From: a virus
Reading direction: 5' to 3' (one strand)
DNA: 25,808 nucleotides
Virus record (IMG/VR): IMGVR_UViG_3300044568_000311
Span: 1-25,808 of that record
Shown: positions 7,991 to 15,441 of the stretch, piece after piece
How the letters are laid out: every line of letters begins with the position of its first letter
Numbering within the stretch: position 1 is the first letter of the stretch
Translations under genes and position numbers: made by a program
Notes under the pieces: model-generated
The model's database searches: none
The model's input: the letters and a program-made list of their open reading frames with translations, nothing else
Told to the model about the DNA's origin: nothing

Positions 7991-10624
7991 TTAGTCTTTT
8001 ATTAATCTTACCGAGAAACCGCCTTCCTTATTGGTGTAGTATCTGTTAGCATTGCCGTTATTGTAATTCAGGCGGCGGTTCCAGGCGAACGTCGTATCGT
8101 ACTCTGACGAACTCCACCAGTAACCGTAGTAGCCAATGAGGTCGAATGTTCCACTGCCGTTGCGATACCCTCCCGGAAGAGCTGTAAAGCCACTCTCATT
8201 AGTTGCTCCTGTATTAGGACTTTGCCAAAGTGATGTACCTGTTGATTTCATTTTACCTCCTGCAACACTTTCTCCTCCTAAATAGGTGGTTAAAGTTGTC
8301 CATTCGGTGTCTGTAGGAACGTGATAACCTAAAGGTGCTAATCCTCCATTAGCAATATTATTCACAGCATACCAATTATAAAGTTTACCGTAAATAATCC
8401 CATTAGCTGTATTGTTTGCATAATAACACCAAGCACCTGTAGTTAATCCTGCCCAAGCTGTTGGATCTGTAACTTCTGGGATAGGTGTTCCATCTCTATA
8501 CGTTTCAACATCTAGGTTTCTATTAGTCCAAAGTTGTGTTCCTATAAGAACTTCTGTCGCAGGCTCTACTATTCTCTGGTCTGTTAGCAATTCAAACTGT
8601 GCAACTCCTGTTGTTAAATCTGTTGTCATTGTATTAATCAAATACTTTGTGTCTCTTATTAGTATAGTATCATTCAATTTAAGCGTAGTTAATATACTTG
8701 TTGGTAGTATAGCACTAATTTTAGTTAATCGTGCCTTATAATTGAATATATTGGCAAAGTATGCAGAATAGTATTGGTCATATAATCCATTAATTACTAT
8801 ATCATTTGTTAGTGTACTTTGTTGTTCATTAAAATTTAATCCGTATGTTTCACCACTTATTAAAGTTTCTTGTCCGAATGCTTTATAAGTTGTATGTGGT
8901 GTTGATGTTCCACCACTTGTATTTGTGTTGAAATAAAATTGAGGCACGGTTGTCAATGCAGTTGAATTATAATCATATAAAATAACTGGCTTTGGAATGT
9001 ATTTTTGTAAATCTGTTTTTAAAGCATAACCAACTTGCAATAGTCCGGTTAAATTTGAAAAGTTTAAATCCTCAAATGGTAATTTAATTGAATACTCCTC
9101 TCCTTCTGCTGGTGGATTATTTGAATAATGCAAAGAACCATATTCAATTCCATTAGTAGAATTAAAACCTACATTAATTAAAGACTCACTTTTTTCGTAA
9201 TCAAAATTTATTTTTTTATAAGTTTTTACTCGGTTTAAAGTTTTTTTATCTTGAATAACATATTTAGTAATATCTATATCTGAACCATCTAAATAATAAT
9301 TTTCTAATGTATCAACTGTATAATTTATTCCATCTTCTGAAAAACAAGTCAAATTAAACATTTTTAAAATTCCACTAAAGAAATCTTCTATTTTAATTTC
9401 TGGAAAATATTTATTTATTTGTAATGTATATGATGGTGTAGTTTGTGATGCTGAATTTACATAAGATGTTTTAAATATTTGTAAAGGAAAAGAAAATGCT
9501 CTTTCATAAGTAGAATTTGCAACCGCTTGAGTAGTAAAAGAAAATGCTTCAAAAGTACCAATATAAAATTCAAATACATCATTAGTACCAATATTATTAC
9601 CAAGCGGTGATGTAGGACCATCAACAAATCCATAGGTTACACTAACTCCAGCACTTGAAGTTTGTAAATCTGATTTAAATATTTGAATCCCATTTTTAAA
9701 ATAATAAAAATAAAAATCTATACCGCTAACAGACGGTGTTACATAAAAAGTTAATCTTTTATTTCTAAAAGTATAAGTTCCATCAGTTAGTAACGTTGTT
9801 GTATTTGTAATTTTATCAGTTGTTAAATTAGCAGTGTATCCAGTATATGATGTACTATCTCCACTTATTGAAGTAAAATTAACTTTTGTTAATGTTTCTT
9901 TTCTAATAAATTCATCTGCATTATTTAACCATAAATAAGCGTTTGTAAATCTTGCATCAGATAAAAAAGAACCATTAAAATTTAAGTTTAAAATATTATT
10001 ATCATTTGCAATCATATTTAAAACTGCTGATAATTTTATAGCTGGAAATAAGTCATTATATCTTATCGGTGTTCCAGTTGCTGAAATATCATATCCGCTT
10101 CCATATTTCCAAACATTACCCGAAGTAATTAAAGGGAACATTATATTGCCACTGTCGTTGTTATTAATTACTATATTCTTTACAACTGAAGCAGCGTACT
10201 CAAAATCATATGTACTATCAGTTAAATCTTTTAAATATAAACCGTTAAACTTATCTTTTAAATTACCTAATGTTCCAATAAAAGTAATTGAATAATCTTT
10301 CGCTTGTCCATCTTCTACGTTTGCACTTTCAAGTTGTATTTTGCCTCTTCTAAAAGTAATAGTATCTATTTCAATATAAGCGTCTGCTTTTACTAATGTA
10401 CTGAATGGCTCGTCATTTGTATTGTCGTACCAATGTCTGAAAATCTTATTGTTTTGCTTTGATGCCGGTACTACAAATGTCTGTGAAAAATCGGTGTACG
10501 TTTTACTCAAATCATTTATATTTTGTATAGAACTAACTACAGATATTTTTTCGTCATCAAATAAATCTACTCGGTTGTATTGTCCCGTTTGAACATCTTT
10601 TATGTATATGGCTACTGATAACAT
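7991..10624 (-). CDS. Large tail / baseplate protein with C-terminal FISUMP domain
   Basis: The 877-aa protein has an N-terminal structural part (MLSVAIYIKDVQTGQYNRVD, then FSQTFVVPASKQNNKIFRHW) that resembles tail-associated proteins of Bacteroidetes phages, and a beta-rich middle. From about residue 690 it carries a FISUMP domain (Fibrobacter succinogenes major paralogous domain): GTQLWTNRNLDVETYRDGTP, GKLYNWYAVNN, LAPLGYHVPTDTEWTTL, ESGFTALPGGYRNGSG, YWWSSSE, and GGFSVRLIKD at the end. FISUMP domains relate to C-type-lectin/formylglycine-type folds and bind ligands, so host recognition is inferred. The last roughly 60 codons differ sharply in base composition (see finding). It overlaps the upstream gene by one base. 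Confidence 0.8.
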   Translation of the reverse strand: MLSVAIYIKDVQTGQYNRVDLFDDEKISVVSSIQNINDLSKTYTDFSQTFVVPASKQNNKIFRHWYDNTNDEPFSTLVKADAYIEIDTITFRRGKIQLESANVEDGQAKDYSITFIGTLGNLKDKFNGLYLKDLTDSTYDFEYAASVVKNIVINNNDSGNIMFPLITSGNVWKYGSGYDISATGTPIRYNDLFPAIKLSAVLNMIANDNNILNLNFNGSFLSDARFTNAYLWLNNADEFIRKETLTKVNFTSISGDSTSYTGYTANLTTDKITNTTTLLTDGTYTFRNKRLTFYVTPSVSGIDFYFYYFKNGIQIFKSDLQTSSAGVSVTYGFVDGPTSPLGNNIGTNDVFEFYIGTFEAFSFTTQAVANSTYERAFSFPLQIFKTSYVNSASQTTPSYTLQINKYFPEIKIEDFFSGILKMFNLTCFSEDGINYTVDTLENYYLDGSDIDITKYVIQDKKTLNRVKTYKKINFDYEKSESLINVGFNSTNGIEYGSLHYSNNPPAEGEEYSIKLPFEDLNFSNLTGLLQVGYALKTDLQKYIPKPVILYDYNSTALTTVPQFYFNTNTSGGTSTPHTTYKAFGQETLISGETYGLNFNEQQSTLTNDIVINGLYDQYYSAYFANIFNYKARLTKISAILPTSILTTLKLNDTILIRDTKYLINTMTTDLTTGVAQFELLTDQRIVEPATEVLIGTQLWTNRNLDVETYRDGTPIPEVTDPTAWAGLTTGAWCYYANNTANGIIYGKLYNWYAVNNIANGGLAPLGYHVPTDTEWTTLTTYLGGESVAGGKMKSTGTSLWQSPNTGATNESGFTALPGGYRNGSGTFDLIGYYGYWWSSSEYDTTFAWNRRLNYNNGNANRYYTNKEGGFSVRLIKD
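8011..8190 (-). other. GC-rich island in FISUMP C-terminus (candidate variable region)
   Basis: My hand count gives 93 G+C in 180 bases (about 52%), against roughly a third or less in flanking coding sequence. Codons here are unlike the rest of the gene: CCG, GGG, CGC, CTC, GGC, TTC, GCC. Many are NNC (for example TAC TAC GGT TAC, TTC GCC, AAC CGC CGC). It encodes residues about 812-871, the ligand-binding end of the domain. It may be a diversity-generating-retroelement variable region or a recombined domain tail; no template repeat or reverse transcriptase is in the window. Confidence 0.5.
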
Positions 10625-11736
10625 TATACTACGTCATTTATAAGATTAAAAGCGTATTCGAACTCTACTTCATAATTTATGTTTTTGTCCTTTAAATGGC
10701 TCTTTAAATCGCTTGATTGGCTTTTAACAGTTGCAGGTTTACCATCTAATAAAACAGTTTCAGATAAAAGCAAATCTGTTATTAACTCTGAATAGTTCTC
10801 ATCAACAAATCCTGTATTCAATTTTACCGTTTGCTTCCCATTTGTATTCATTGTTTTGAACTGCCCAATAGAAGTATTATAATTTAACGCTTGTTGGCTC
10901 AATTTATAATCTGTTCCTTTTACTGATACGCTATTGCTTTGTGCTTTAAAAAATGTAATAGTTTGCCAACCTCCGTATCTATTTACAAAGTCACAAAGCA
11001 CTGGTGTATATTTGCACTCTTCAATCGGATAGGTAAAGAATGTTTTAATAGTAGGACTTCCGCTTGCAGGAGTGTAAGTAATTGTTACTTTGCATCCGTT
11101 TATAAAAGCACTATTCGATTTAACTAAACTAATTGGAACTGTTGTATTGTATTGTCCCGTTAAACCTACGCCAAAATTTACAGAAACCGAATAAACAATG
11201 CCATCAATTCTTTCGTATTTTGCTACTACGGTTGTTGTAGTTGCTGTTGGTTTATCTACTAATACATTCACGTATTGAATTAATGCGTTTGGATAGGTCG
11301 ATAATTGATAATAATAATTTGCAATGTTTGTATTGCTCAATACTTCCATTACTGATTCAGCTGGATTTTGATTCCCACTTGTATAACTTGTAAAACCGTT
11401 TACACCTATGTAATCTGTTGTATTTAAAAGCGTATCAATACCCGTAACTGTTTTGTATCTTTTCACTCTAAACTTTACCCATTCATTGCTTTGCTCTTGC
11501 CCTCCTGCACTGCTTACATAAGTAGATTTTATATTGTCTATATATTCCTTAACATAATTTGAAACATTATAAATCGTGCTCAACTGTGTAGGGCTTGATA
11601 TATTTTTTGACAAAGTATAAGTTGGTGTTGCAGGTACTGTGCTACCATTCCAGATAAACAATTCAATCTTACTTCCATTTTGCCCTGTTTCGTTTATTTC
11701 GATTATAAACGGGCTTCTTACTTCTACTACTTTCAT
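10624..11736 (-). CDS. Tail structural protein, 370 aa
   Basis: I recognise this only by context and style: it directly precedes the large FISUMP tail protein and overlaps it by one base. The N-terminus MKVVEVRSPFIIEINETGQN, then GSKIELFIWNG, shows alternating strands. The product is rich in Thr, Val and Tyr throughout (KPTATTTTVVAKYERIDGIV), and the C-terminus has LLLSETVLLDGKPATVKSQS followed by a hydrophobic helix. This is consistent with a distal tail or baseplate component. The stop of the 53-aa gene overlaps its ATG (ATGA). No enzymatic motif is visible. Confidence 0.6.
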   Translation of the reverse strand: MKVVEVRSPFIIEINETGQNGSKIELFIWNGSTVPATPTYTLSKNISSPTQLSTIYNVSNYVKEYIDNIKSTYVSSAGGQEQSNEWVKFRVKRYKTVTGIDTLLNTTDYIGVNGFTSYTSGNQNPAESVMEVLSNTNIANYYYQLSTYPNALIQYVNVLVDKPTATTTTVVAKYERIDGIVYSVSVNFGVGLTGQYNTTVPISLVKSNSAFINGCKVTITYTPASGSPTIKTFFTYPIEECKYTPVLCDFVNRYGGWQTITFFKAQSNSVSVKGTDYKLSQQALNYNTSIGQFKTMNTNGKQTVKLNTGFVDENYSELITDLLLSETVLLDGKPATVKSQSSDLKSHLKDKNINYEVEFEYAFNLINDVV

Positions 11737-11894
11737 TTCGTGTGGTGTATTGTTTGAACTAATACTTCATCTACATATATTTCTTCTTTGCAAGTCCAAA
11801 GGCTAACATATTGCGTTGAATTTATTTCAGCTTCTGCTTCTATTATAAAAGTTGGTATTTCGTCCTGCTCTTTGTATATCTTAACTATGTTCAT
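11733..11894 (-). CDS. Small unknown protein, 53 aa, between neck and tail genes
   Basis: Hand translation: MNIVKIYKEQDEIPTFIIEA, then EAEINSTQYVSLWTCKEEIY, ending VQTIHHTK, stop TGA at 11735-11733. Its ATG overlaps the upstream stop (ATGA) and its stop overlaps the next ATG (ATGA), so it is tightly coupled on both sides. Acidic and beta-like. No family recognised. Confidence 0.62.
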   Translation of the reverse strand: MNIVKIYKEQDEIPTFIIEAEAEINSTQYVSLWTCKEEIYVDEVLVQTIHHTK

Positions 11895-12439
11895 TTTTGA
11901 TTGAAATTAGACTTGATTAAATAATTTACTGTTGATTCTATATCTAAACTAAATGCGTCTGTTATAACGCTTGATAATTGGCTTATATTCTTTTTGACTG
12001 CTTTTTCTAAAAACTTGTTTGGCTCTATACCTTGGTGATAAACTGATTCACGTACCGCATAAGGTGATAATCCTCTTTTGTTTGACCAATCTATAAAATG
12101 TTTAACACTTGGCTTTACACCTTCTTTAAATGAGTATGGTGATCCTTTGCCTTTTTGCTTCCACATTTTGCCCTTATTGTTTGTTCGTTTGAATGCTGAT
12201 GTTTGTTTTCTTACACCACCTACACCTCGAACTCCTTTATCTACAAAAGCACCATATTTTGACATTAAGATATTTATCTCTATTGAATTTTTAGAAACCT
12301 TTGCACCTTGATTTACTAAACTGTTTTTTAATTGCCCCGTATCAACTTTGCCCGTGCTTTCTAAATTAGCTTTTGCATCTTTTACGATGTTATTACTAAA
12401 ATCATTCAAGGCTTGTTTTAGGTTGTCAATCTTTAACAT
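11891..12439 (-). CDS. HK97 gp10-like head-tail / tail completion protein
   Basis: The 182-aa product shows features of the HK97 gp10 family of neck or tail-component proteins: an N-terminal helix LKQALNDFSNNIVKDAKANL, the segment GKVDTGQLKNSLVNQGAKVS, a strand-turn YGAFVDKGVRGVGG, and GSPYSFKEG, then GIEPNKFLEKAVKKNI near the C-terminus. 'VDTGxLxxS', 'YAxxVxxGtxg' and 'PFLxxA' are the usual landmarks; the last is IEPNKFLEKA here. It would join the head connector to the tail tube. It overlaps the upstream gene by 7 bp. Confidence 0.72.
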   Translation of the reverse strand: MLKIDNLKQALNDFSNNIVKDAKANLESTGKVDTGQLKNSLVNQGAKVSKNSIEINILMSKYGAFVDKGVRGVGGVRKQTSAFKRTNNKGKMWKQKGKGSPYSFKEGVKPSVKHFIDWSNKRGLSPYAVRESVYHQGIEPNKFLEKAVKKNISQLSSVITDAFSLDIESTVNYLIKSNFNQK

Positions 12440-12909
12440 TTGTTTATATCGTTTGGTACAGTTAGGTTTATAGTTGTGGTAAATCCTGCTAGCATATTCT
12501 CAAATTCTTTGTTTATGAATTCGCTTTGTGGATCGCCTTCTAATTCCATTGTGTCTATTGCTAATGTGCTTTGTCTTAACCTTGCCACTAATCGATTGAT
12601 TACGTACAGTTGATTTGTCCAGATATAAATTAAATTATCATTGCCGTATATATTGTCTTGTATTACTTCTTTGCTGACGTCTACTATATCTACATTCACA
12701 ATAGTTATTTGAAACGTTAATGAATTTTCACTATGTGTTACGTTGTCCATTGTAATATTAGCAAGTGGAAACATTGTAATCTTTGCCAAATCTAATTCCG
12801 TTAGTTCTCCAAGCGTAACTTTATTGCAGAAAGGGTTTGATTCTAATTCGTCTTTCATTGCTTCAATCACTCTGTAAATCGCTTCTACACCTCTTAAATT
12901 ATCTGCCAT
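12433..12909 (-). CDS. Probable tail terminator / neck protein
   Basis: The 158-aa protein has an N-terminal helix (GVEAIYRVIEAMKDELESNP), then a strand with FPLANITMDNVTHSENSLTF followed by QITIVNVDIVD. The C-terminal region includes FINKEFENMLAGFTTTINLT. A helix followed by 'f-P-l-a-n-I', an 'n-x-l-x-f-x-i-x-i-x-x-v-d' strand and a final beta hairpin resembles small tail-terminator-type proteins. Placement before the gp10-like gene supports a neck role. Its start overlaps the end of the frameshift extension of the upstream pair by 11 bp. Confidence 0.55.
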   Translation of the reverse strand: MADNLRGVEAIYRVIEAMKDELESNPFCNKVTLGELTELDLAKITMFPLANITMDNVTHSENSLTFQITIVNVDIVDVSKEVIQDNIYGNDNLIYIWTNQLYVINRLVARLRQSTLAIDTMELEGDPQSEFINKEFENMLAGFTTTINLTVPNDINKC

Positions 12910-13162
12910 TTCTTCTCTGTATTTTTTTTAGTTCTTCAGCTTCTTTTTTTCGTTTGTCAATCTTGTAACAAAGGTTGTTTAAACAAGTATGCATATTTAA
13001 TTGTTCAACCGCTTCATATCTTGTAACGTCTCCTCCAGCAAGTTCGTCAATTGTGCTATACCAATTCCAGTTGATGTCAAATTGAGTTGGCTCTGAAAAG
13101 TCTCCTCCTCCGTCTCCAAATACTTGATAATAGATGCTAGTAAGTCCGTTCCTAAATTCCAA
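12899..13162 (-). CDS. -1 frame extension of tail assembly chaperone (T-like part)
   Basis: This 87-codon frame has no good start: the first usable codon is TTG at 13162, inside a run of nine T, and the first ATG comes two thirds of the way in. It overlaps the upstream gene by 166 nt in the -1 frame. The protein FDINWNWYSTIDELAGGDVT, RYEAVEQLNMHTCLNNLCYK, then IDKRKKEAEELKK matches a known style of phage chaperone C-terminus ('WY-x-x-x-x-x-L-a-x-G-D-x-x-k-x-e-x-v', 'l-n-x-l-x-y-x-x-x-K'). It is probably made as a 252-aa fusion by slippage. Its stop lies within the start of the next gene, whereas the unshifted stop leaves an 87-nt gap. Confidence 0.7.
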   Translation of the reverse strand: MEFRNGLTSIYYQVFGDGGGDFSEPTQFDINWNWYSTIDELAGGDVTRYEAVEQLNMHTCLNNLCYKIDKRKKEAEELKKIQRRNGR

Positions 13163-13656
13163 AAAAAAACCATCGAACCTATTACCGCACTAAGTGGCAT
13201 TTGTCTTAATTGTTTGTGATACTTGTCTCCTTCGTATCTTTCAATATTATACATTCCGTTTTTTATTTCTTGCTTTATTGGTCTGTATAATACGCCCATT
13301 GCTATATGCATATTGCTCCACTCGGATATATTACCATTCAAATCTAATAATTCCCCGTAAGTCATTTTATCTAGTTCTGGTAGCCATCCAAACTTTACAC
13401 CATCGATTGTAAACTTCTGCACTAACTCGGGTTGGCTTTCTAATATGCCGTCTAAAATCTTTGATATGTTTTCTACTGATTCATATTCTAAATTTAATAC
13501 CTGTTCACGTGATAGTTTGCAAAATATTTCAATCTTTTTTATCTTTAAATATTCCTCAGCATCAGGTAGCTTTTTTCTACTTTCAATTTCTTGGTTGTAT
13601 TCTTGATATTGGATCAGTGTGATGTCGTCTAGTGAACTTGGAACGGTTAGCTTCAT
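12997..13656 (-). CDS. Tail assembly chaperone-like protein (G-like part)
   Basis: The 219-aa product starts MKLTVPSSLDDITLIQYQEY and contains MTYGELLDLNGNISEW and MHIAMGVLYRPI, patterns I associate with tail-assembly-chaperone-region proteins of Bacteroidetes phages. At residues 162-166 (MVFFW) the DNA reads GTT TTT TTT TGG, giving a T TTT TTT slippery heptamer in frame. A -1 slip there swaps the last 54 residues for 87 residues of the overlapping frame. This is the layout of lambda G/GT, though here the pair precedes the neck genes rather than lying next to the tape measure gene. It has a candidate late promoter upstream and opens the late tail operon. Confidence 0.65.
   Translation of the reverse strand: MKLTVPSSLDDITLIQYQEYNQEIESRKKLPDAEEYLKIKKIEIFCKLSREQVLNLEYESVENISKILDGILESQPELVQKFTIDGVKFGWLPELDKMTYGELLDLNGNISEWSNMHIAMGVLYRPIKQEIKNGMYNIERYEGDKYHKQLRQMPLSAVIGSMVFFWNLGTDLLASIIKYLETEEETFQSQLNLTSTGIGIAQLTNLLEETLQDMKRLNN
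13161..13169 (-). promoter_or_regulatory. Slippery T9 site for programmed -1 frameshift
   Basis: Minus-strand ATGG, nine T, GGAA. The T TTT TTT heptamer occupies 13168-13162 with the two TTT codons in the zero frame. A -1 slip makes the next codon TTG at 13162 and opens the frame ending at 12899. Transcriptional slippage on the T run would have a similar effect. Confidence 0.65.
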
Positions 13657-13673
13657 ATACTTGTTTATTTTAG

Positions 13674-13699
13674 ATATAACGTTAGATATTTAATTTTAC
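13674..13699 (-). promoter_or_regulatory. Candidate late promoter motif before tail operon
   Basis: Minus-strand GTAAAA (13699-13694), 12 nt, then CGTTATAT (13681-13674), 17 nt before the ATG at 13656 and just downstream of a strong terminator. This is the best-placed of the four copies. Confidence 0.45.
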
Positions 13700-13715
13700 G
13701 ATAAAATATATACGC

Positions 13716-13740
13716 AAAAAAAAACACCCCGTTAGGAGTG
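13716..13740 (-). terminator. Rho-independent terminator after moron-like cassette
   Basis: Minus-strand CACTCC, loop TAAC, GGGGTG (6 bp, one G-U pair), followed by nine T (13724-13716). It starts 26 nt after the stop of the 70-aa gene and isolates it from the late operon. Confidence 0.88.
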
Positions 13741-13766
13741 CTTTAAATGCGTTGTGTTGTTTTAGG

Positions 13767-13979
13767 TTATTTATTGAAGCAATCTAATAGGTTTGCTATA
13801 TCAAAATTTGTATTGTTGTATTGACAAACATAAGAAGCATCGCATACTGATAAATTTAATGAACTGCCTTCTTGTTGTTCTAGTGCTCTTTTTATACTTG
13901 CAATTAGACTTGGATACTTTTCTGCATCTTCATTCATTGCTTTTAATACTTCTGGCTTTAATCTTTGTAGTAAGTTCAT
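13767..13979 (-). CDS. Small unknown protein, 70 aa
   Basis: Starts MNLLQRLKPEVLKAMNEDAE and ends NFDIANLLDCFNK. The first half is helical, and the second half has two Cys in SVCDASYVCQYNN. No family recognised. It follows the 55-aa gene by 11 nt, has an A-rich leader (AAAACTAAAACT before the ATG), and is followed by a strong terminator. Small size and separate control suggest an accessory function such as host takeover, but this is inference. Confidence 0.62.
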   Translation of the reverse strand: MNLLQRLKPEVLKAMNEDAEKYPSLIASIKRALEQQEGSSLNLSVCDASYVCQYNNTNFDIANLLDCFNK

Positions 13980-13990
13980 AGTTTTAGTTT

Positions 13991-14158
13991 TTAAAGTTGG
14001 ATACCTCTTAACATTGTTATTTTAGCTAAATGACTATCGTCTGAACAATTAAATTCTTTTTTTAAATCAAATAATTGTTTTGAGTTTAATTGTCTTTTAA
14101 TAGCTTTTAAATTTCTGTTGTAAATTAATGCTTGGTTTTTATATTCTTGAGTTGTCAT
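13991..14158 (-). CDS. Small unknown protein, 55 aa, first gene of cassette
   Basis: Hand translation: MTTQEYKNQALIYNRNLKAI, then KRQLNSKQLFDLKKEFNCSD, ending MLRGIQL, stop TAA at 13993-13991. It is basic and helical. A Bacteroidetes-type promoter lies 36 nt upstream of its ATG, and the leader AACACTAAAACAAAT resembles leaders of the early genes. No family recognised. Confidence 0.6.
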   Translation of the reverse strand: MTTQEYKNQALIYNRNLKAIKRQLNSKQLFDLKKEFNCSDDSHLAKITMLRGIQL

Positions 14159-14193
14159 AATATTTGTTTTAGTGTTTCGCTTTATTGCTGGTA

Positions 14194-14226
14194 CAAATAT
14201 ACAACTAAATAAATGTTATAAACAAA
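14194..14226 (-). promoter_or_regulatory. Bacteroidetes-type promoter for the two-gene cassette
   Basis: Minus-strand -33 TTTG (14226-14223), 21 nt, and -7 TATATTTG (14201-14194) match the TTTG / TAnnTTTG consensus of the Bacteroidetes primary sigma factor. It lies between the large terminase gene and the 55-aa gene. Confidence 0.75.
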
Positions 14227-14236
14227 CTTTTTATAA
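14216..14236. repeat. Operator-like inverted repeat, copy 1
   Basis: TTATAAA, 7 nt, TTTATAA: a perfect 7-bp inverted repeat centred on the -33 box of the cassette promoter. An identical arrangement is at 19306-19326, and a 6/7 copy is at 24001-24021. Confidence 0.55.
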
Positions 14237-14286
14237 CTTATTTTTAATCTTTTTTTAAAATAATTTCTAACTACTTGTAAATCAAA

Positions 14287-15441
14287 CTATCTAACTGCAT
14301 ACTTCCCGTAGTTAGGTCTGGCTAATTTATCATATAAACCGTAACGGATCGCATCAATCGTGTGGTTGAACATATCGACTGGCACATTTAGAATGTTTCC
14401 GTTCTTATCTTCCTGCCATTTGTAGTTTCTAAATTCTTTTATCATATTAACTGAATCCTTTGTAACGTGAAGTTGGTACCGTTTCATCATATCAATACCG
14501 ATGTTAACCGATCCTTGTCCTTTTGTAGCTGGTTTTATATTCCAACCCATACGATATAACTCTTCAATTGATTTTGGCTCTGCTGAATCTGCAAATACTT
14601 CTTTGCGTTCTATTTCATTAAACTTTAACTTTTCGTCTATGTCTTTATTGGTTAGTCCTGTTTGGTATAATAGCTCTTTTAGATAAATGTTATCACCTTG
14701 CTGATAGATAGCCACCAAAGTTGTTGGATCATTCGTAAATCCAAAGTCCATACCATAAGATAAAAACTTTGCTTCACCTGGTATTGCGTTACATTCGTTA
14801 ATACGGAATATTAAAGCCTGTGATGAACCAATTTGACCTTGCCCGTATATTTTCCAATAGTTCTCATCTATGTTCTTTAATCGCTCTATTTCGGCTATTA
14901 TTTCTTTTGATAAAAATAAATTGTCTTTGTACGTTGTGATGTAAAAATCTGCATCGTCTCTGGGCTTTATCTTATCGTAAATGAAATGAAACTCATCACT
15001 TGGGTTGTAATCTAAAATTGCCTTTTCAGTTGTTCTAAATATTAACTGTTGCCAGTCTTCAAAGTATAGTTCGTTGGCTTCATTGATATATAAAACATCA
15101 CGTTTGCGACCTCTTACTTTTTGCGGCTGATCTAAAGATATAAACTCAAATAGGTTGCCTTCTAACTTGTATTCTGAATTGCTCTTGTTATGGTCTTGCT
15201 CTTCGTACATATCGTAGTGTCGTAGTATATCGAAAAAGTCTCGCATTGAACTTGCCCGAAGTGAAGGATATGTTTTTCGGCAAATGGTTATTGTTTTGCC
15301 TTTGTTCTTTAAAGCATAGCCAAATATTAACCACATTAAAATATTATAGGTTTTACCGCTTCTGGTTCCTCCTTGCTCTATTGTTATTCTCTTTGTTGAA
15401 TTATCTAAATGCTCAAATACTTTATTAGTCTGTATCTTCAT
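14287..15441 (-). CDS. terL: Terminase large subunit (TerL)
   Basis: The packaging motor cuts concatemeric DNA and pumps it into the prohead. The 384-aa product has Walker A GGTRSGKT at 24-31, a Walker B region DVLYINEANELYFEDW, and coupling-type motif FRTTEKAILDYNPSDEFHF. The C-terminal RNase H-like nuclease shows YGMDFGFTNDPTTLVAIY (first acidic residue), EVFADSAEPKSI, and MFNHTIDAIRYGLYDKL (last acidic residue). This order is typical of PBSX/Terminase_6-type large subunits, and the length is slightly short but complete. It overlaps terS by 17 bp. It is followed by about 130 nt without a gene that holds a promoter for the next cassette. Confidence 0.93.
   Translation of the reverse strand: MKIQTNKVFEHLDNSTKRITIEQGGTRSGKTYNILMWLIFGYALKNKGKTITICRKTYPSLRASSMRDFFDILRHYDMYEEQDHNKSNSEYKLEGNLFEFISLDQPQKVRGRKRDVLYINEANELYFEDWQQLIFRTTEKAILDYNPSDEFHFIYDKIKPRDDADFYITTYKDNLFLSKEIIAEIERLKNIDENYWKIYGQGQIGSSQALIFRINECNAIPGEAKFLSYGMDFGFTNDPTTLVAIYQQGDNIYLKELLYQTGLTNKDIDEKLKFNEIERKEVFADSAEPKSIEELYRMGWNIKPATKGQGSVNIGIDMMKRYQLHVTKDSVNMIKEFRNYKWQEDKNGNILNVPVDMFNHTIDAIRYGLYDKLARPNYGKYAVR

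Noticed and set aside
13161-13169. T9 run as a simple sequencing error
   Set aside because: Both frames around it encode sensible, differently ending proteins and the slipped frame meets the next gene, as expected for true frameshift pairs; an error cannot be fully excluded.
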